From Candidatus Gottesmanbacteria bacterium (GTDB lineage Bacteria; Patescibacteria; Microgenomatia; UBA10105; UBA927): 36,407 bases of DNA. Made by a program: the position numbers and the translations under genes. The stretch covers positions 1-36,407 of the forward strand of contig CAIJMI010000001.1 in assembly GCA_903821745.1 (NCBI GenBank), written 5' to 3'. The notes below the pieces were generated by a model, which was given only the letters and a program-made list of their open reading frames with translations, did not search any database and was not told the DNA's origin. Below are positions 34,401 through 36,407 of the stretch, piece by piece; position 1 is the stretch's first letter, and each line of letters begins with the position of its first letter.

Positions 34401-36396
34401 ATCGATACAACGTTCCTTTATCTACATCTCGATGGCCAATAATCCACTGACTATTTTCTGGTAATCCGAGATTTCGAAGTGTTCCCCGTATAGCAGTTGT
34501 TAACTGATTATCAAGCATCCGTGTATTATCTGTCCAAAGAAGACCGCTCTCCCCATTCGGTTCTACAGTAATTGCCGGATCACGCCTGTTAATCTGATTG
34601 TACCCAAGCACCTCATTTGGAACTGTATGACTTATAACAAATGACTGCTGTGCCGTTTTTCCAATTGCCAAAATGGGCAATGCGTCTTCAAACGCTGCCC
34701 ATTGGGCAACAAAATCTTTCCCGTAGGTCTTTTCCATCCATTTCCGAACTTTGTATCCCTCATTTGCATACTTTGTAAACGTTCCATTAATTTCATCATG
34801 ATTTCCTCTGATATAGTGGAAATTATCTGGAAATTCGGCTTTCAAATCCATAATCATTTTCATGATATTCAGATTTCGTGCCATCTCCGCATTCATTTTC
34901 TGATCATAATCTACATCCCATATGTGTGGCCAATTCGCGCTCACTTCTGAATGGACTGCATCACCAACAAGTACCACATTTATTTTTCCCTGACGAAGAA
35001 GTTCAAGTACAGTTACCCCACCTCGCTTCGCTTGGAGTACTTCCATCAAGAAATCCCGACGCGCATGCAAATCTGAAACAACGAGTGTTTCGACATCCGG
35101 TTGCAAGGTAACAATTCCTGAACCCTTTCGTAAAATAGCAGTTGCTGCTTTTAGTGATGGTAAATAGGTAGATCCCGATTCTACTTTACTGTTTGTCGCT
35201 AGTTGTTTCAAATTTATTAATAATGAATTTGTTGCAGGTGCGTTTGCTGCTGCAGGACTTTGTTGATTCACTGCAACGGGCGGTTGAACACGAGATTGTG
35301 GACGGGCGACAACAGTTCTTTTGTTATTTCTGGCGGCAAGAAATTGACGGATAGGAAGAAGATTGGCAAGAAGTGGGGTGATATCTACATACTCTTTATT
35401 AAAATCAACATAATCGGTATTTGGCTGAAGTTGGGATATTAGATTACGATATTCCAACGGTTTATTCGTCAATGCGCCACTGTTGATAATTTCACTATAC
35501 ACTCCATAACTATTAACACTCGTATCGGCAAAATAAATTCGATCGATCCATGTTCTTCCTTGATTGTCATACGCCATAACCCATTTGACAGGTCTCCCCT
35601 GCAACACACCTGGATATGTCTCAAGCGTTATGTCCCCAAGTAACGTATGTTTGCTAGTCTCAACCGTTTCAGGTGCAACATTAAAATTTGGTACAAATCC
35701 AACAAGTGCTTGTGAGCTGAAATTAAATTGACTGAATGTTTGCCCAAAATTCACACCCTTTCCAACTACAGAATAGGATCCGGGTGGATATTTTTGTATT
35801 TCTTTCAAGGCATCACGATCATTGTAAATCGTTTGCTCACTCATAAATGTATTGACGGATGGATCCAACGTCGAAATTTCAAACTTCAGCAAAAGTAAAC
35901 TTAAGTGAAAATCTTGGATGTATCGCATTTCATTGAAATACCGATTAATCGCTTCATGCGGTTTTGTCTCTTGAGTGTATGAAACACCACGACCTTTACT
36001 AAAACCGCCGCCTGCATAATATCCGGGGGTACTTCTCCATCCTCCATCACTATTTGACTTATATAATATCCGTGGAACGATCCTCCCATCTGATAATTTT
36101 GTATACATGACGGCTTCTAGATACCAAGGAGTCTGAATAACGGCAGAAAGATAGAACACAATGCCATCAATCGTTATCGCATCTTTCGGGAAAAATCTTA
36201 AATCAGCTAATAATTCTAGCGTTAATGCAGGTTGATTGGTTTGTGGTACAACTGGTGCAGTCTGTGTTTGATTCCCATGTTGTATGGCAAAGCGTACAAC
36301 GCGGACAAGATCATATGGAAGCAGTAAACCAAGTGTCAATGTACGAGAAACCATATATTTTCCGGTTTGCCAGACTTGCATCCAGAACGAAACCAA
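28405..36396 (-). CDS. Giant multidomain membrane protein: PPP-like phosphoesterase, Rossmann domain, HExxH peptidase (5' end uncertain)
   Basis: At least 2663 codons; the frame is still open at the window edge. TTG 36396 and ATG 36381 are both possible starts. Order (residues from TTG 36396): hydrophobic N-terminal helix (~20-40); unknown domain (~60-360) with GGWRSTPGYY; Pro/Asn linker; calcineurin/PPP-like metallophosphoesterase (~435-660) with Asp442, His444, Asp479, Asn532-His533-Asp534, His590 and His655; coiled-coil (~712-833); unknown domain (~903-1115); first LSPP module (~1166-1213); first 43-residue repeat; Rossmann/methyltransferase-like domain (~1323-1583, LVGPTVGS and IIVTDINPEV); second LSPP module; second 43-residue repeat; zinc peptidase (~1870-2205, His2037-Glu2038-His2041, with Glu2070 or Glu2074 as third ligand); third LSPP module (~2275-2325); then about six transmembrane helices to the C terminus. 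No signal peptide is visible. It ends in TAG, with TAA 12 codons further. Function unknown; a surface or secreted effector-like role is inference. Confidence 0.85.
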   Translation of the reverse strand: MVSFWMQVWQTGKYMVSRTLTLGLLLPYDLVRVVRFAIQHGNQTQTAPVVPQTNQPALTLELLADLRFFPKDAITIDGIVFYLSAVIQTPWYLEAVMYTKLSDGRIVPRILYKSNSDGGWRSTPGYYAGGGFSKGRGVSYTQETKPHEAINRYFNEMRYIQDFHLSLLLLKFEISTLDPSVNTFMSEQTIYNDRDALKEIQKYPPGSYSVVGKGVNFGQTFSQFNFSSQALVGFVPNFNVAPETVETSKHTLLGDITLETYPGVLQGRPVKWVMAYDNQGRTWIDRIYFADTSVNSYGVYSEIINSGALTNKPLEYRNLISQLQPNTDYVDFNKEYVDITPLLANLLPIRQFLAARNNKRTVVARPQSRVQPPVAVNQQSPAAANAPATNSLLINLKQLATNSKVESGSTYLPSLKAATAILRKGSGIVTLQPDVETLVVSDLHARRDFLMEVLQAKRGGVTVLELLRQGKINVVLVGDAVHSEVSANWPHIWDVDYDQKMNAEMARNLNIMKMIMDLKAEFPDNFHYIRGNHDEINGTFTKYANEGYKVRKWMEKTYGKDFVAQWAAFEDALPILAIGKTAQQSFVISHTVPNEVLGYNQINRRDPAITVEPNGESGLLWTDNTRMLDNQLTTAIRGTLRNLGLPENSQWIIGHRDVDKGTLYRSQLGGQLVQINDKQQHLVALIPTATRFDPKVNVTSLNAPRSPFANKDNTCSSCNIVIQFVMNLVAKAQDQMFEDRSAALTTITQAKQYLDHYFANQPVFDGLNADVEVAEAQSKPTQAEKDDALRAVQKAIDSINRALQDGSLSTTDRAAYQADLEGMQAVQSSLDLLEVTPSSWTEYVSVGVTNTANAVRRWVNTGKNVIGEQFDQVAGNQPNTLDAPTTLRLDVNPRIDLTEMKVGGLEYTHLDPSLASTIRYGGEERSRRLHPLPLIYTSTGEPYWAEKTEYQLLVEYMEADQYSPMIEEARQILGANNVMGHSITGSFGTSREYADGLRLILDFGYRTIEGEPIWMGTFQKSGIGASAGDFFHGYAALVILPEDVSFDDILVEDPILHQKFIPPDYLLYVFGTPEQAKLFKRWVNSDVFSRTGWYPTGTNLNSWLDSHVVSLADIIEHKNDLTTLSPLTTYILPSKNSSTQSPAVSLLNQNPTQQLQTAVLSDYKGVLEKVDFTSQEAPQLVQKLVEEEYARLHPGLSPPTDLITSVTSALLAQYKGKSPTSQVKPATSGMLYASLPGLPQLAAWLGPKLEQAMPVVKNTFDTVRNSLSGKSEQKKKANEQPQTSEVQQPVPVGTDLEKMIAELQSQGKGSPPSLSAEDTGTAGAFVTNEWAPPSFVDSVRSKKIPNGYLVGPTVGSIFSLLDLYSQGESPKGIIVTDINPEVILLGKMFVRGLQMYPTFEDMQRALFNIYRTDLAQKIFTEVVQSEENSILKEKFQSISQDRLLILIKQMANSYENDHYNKTPDVFYNNENRTINVTAAIQKHYTMLRNFALQGKMAMLYADLSDPVILSEIQKLPQYTTSTNIVYLSNVADILFVLDTYKGDYLKQYHQNLTKYINPSDIVVHTLRQIPGTYATDYQLMYSFGMPTWTINGPWLDATNKTELGPTEERQTITPTEQIPAIVIELQRLMPRYFEQGEMATLQDLVFIELRDRGYQGDLSPPLQAAIDSALRAAVAAAQAKGAQKQPAPSGMLYASLPGLPQLAAWLGPKIEQAMPVVKNAFDTVRNGLNGFLKINLDNLSFFPKFSVVKDGLNTVILYFQMGKLQTLNLFRSWLIKNTSDTAVGISQTLLDRITRDRLDRTERTRNSRLPEGLTDTIANIRLGVISVVYQYRNLPLFRSWAAKIASDDIARFYLLYEPTVSEREAELGRAKALASYFRSILTTLPAGTISSEPRNVGYIRVNSSLTLSQLEVVQAIHARLGTADSNKISDDQLLFASASILNSLRNVQNRFGNLDNYREFFRQSVAANDAWIQEKTGWAIDRSDQSVILPFTKTDHILNRDVFEWELMGRFNRTSRGLFIFMSPYEDLAAFQRTMIHELTHVSQINFQTVVINGVLVSSSNRQPQTTFVEAVTEGLALSHTLHTKHKLSYWNVAQRYTMARDALLQAGVDEQTVWQSFIGTGLRGVFVGKDGIGLPQQHANVFFEGFQTLYDRQFGDGAFIRWMSEGQINGWYQSDRWFYDRDTFSIIERFTTQKIWLQQQVERVKNLLKSPQANRGSNEKERIENILPTSQNQTQQTFAVSKFAGATIDQSELQIQQLQPTIIAFVQPQLVGQKFASQVALETEVQNIVGNYIAVHSDLSPPTIATLRSPAFVSALASELVAINPALLKNPFVAMIATVMGVVLAFAGIALQSKYIFQAFNAWKQMKNTIAFRFLTFRQQIRQYIAFIQLDGVVLNVKDLVRVFNTPAITQEENLYGLPYSIQNPEGIIIKTGILKQQTEITIPIKGGYTLLIQKQAITGDAILKQYPDSRLQNPLHNLLYGILLWVCGPLFLFGSIVQFSLLLETKLMIDGTIHTHIAPYWALKSFLGTTIANMIVGQFRDLFSMAGMFVFINLFDSIKSSVGKWGTNIVSTIALTAIYGYIEYVFSIAKGVWDIPDLITFALPTVSMITLAVYQYMKLRKSNIAPIRSAFFASFPDIALPIIVFANTVLTFLVLILLGSG
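31213..31341 (-). repeat. Near-identical 129-bp in-frame repeat, copy 2 of the protein
   Basis: It matches 32596-32724 at an offset of 1383 bp (461 codons) with scattered differences. Both encode a 43-residue segment, here starting SGMLYASLPGLPQLAAWLGP and ending near DTVRNG, containing an amphipathic helix. It follows the second LSPP module. Confidence 0.9.
32596..32724 (-). repeat. Near-identical 129-bp in-frame repeat, copy 1 of the protein
   Basis: Partner of 31213-31341. It follows the first LSPP module directly, so module plus repeat form a duplicated cassette on either side of the Rossmann-like domain. High DNA identity, despite strong divergence of everything between them, points to recent duplication or gene conversion. 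Confidence 0.9.
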
Positions 36397-36407
36397 TGGT
36401 TTCTTCC

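Overview
The window looks like a surface-biogenesis and glycosylation region from an uncultured, reduced-genome bacterium. It most resembles Candidate Phyla Radiation bacteria of the Microgenomates/Patescibacteria kind. That placement is inference from gene style: many multi-spanning GT-C glycosyltransferases, short Cys-rich pseudopilins, VGIGT-type surface proteins, few Shine-Dalgarno sites, several starts sitting directly on a -10 box, and 4 to 39 bp gene overlaps. The genetic code is standard: TGA and TAA end nearly all genes, TAG only two. No rRNA, tRNA, CRISPR array or transposase was seen.

Layout. 1-3064 (+): 3' part of a large collagen-like/VGIGT-repeat surface protein. 3070-3552 (+): GNAT acetyltransferase interrupted by two in-frame TAG codons. 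3549-5453 (-): three type IV pseudopilins. 5525-7363 (+): O-antigen-ligase-like polytopic protein with a TPR tail. 7337-8883 (-): GT-C glycosyltransferase split by a one-base shift at an A8 tract. 8942-12249 (+): sugar cassette A (DegT aminotransferase, GtrB-like GT2, PglD/NeuD-like acetyltransferase, methyltransferase). 12253-14834 (-): sugar cassette B (methyltransferase, WecE-like aminotransferase, GT2). 14885-16546 (+): intact paralogue of the split GT-C. 16508-20105 (-): GT2, zinc-ribbon methyltransferase and polytopic protein in an overlapping operon. 20197-24561 (+): 52-residue membrane peptide, GT-C protein with an NPCBM domain, and YfhO-like membrane protein. 24624-28148 (+): anchored secreted protein, Cys-rich secreted protein, and a second O-antigen-ligase-like protein. 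28405-36396 (-): one giant gene of at least 2663 codons.

How it works together (inference). The two DegT aminotransferases, the acetyltransferase and the methyltransferases would decorate sugars. GT2 enzymes would load them on polyprenyl phosphate. The GT-C proteins and two ligase-like proteins would transfer glycans outside the membrane, with the neighbouring pilins and secreted proteins as plausible acceptors. No nucleotide-sugar dehydratase or epimerase and no flippase is present, so the pathway is incomplete here.

The strongest candidate for something undescribed is the giant protein. A PPP-like metallophosphoesterase, a Rossmann/methyltransferase-like domain and an HExxH zinc peptidase lie in one chain. 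The chain also carries three copies of a helical module centred on Leu-Ser-Pro-Pro and a duplicated 43-residue segment, and it ends in a multi-pass membrane domain. Its local GC content swings from about 62% to about 29%, suggesting a mosaic.
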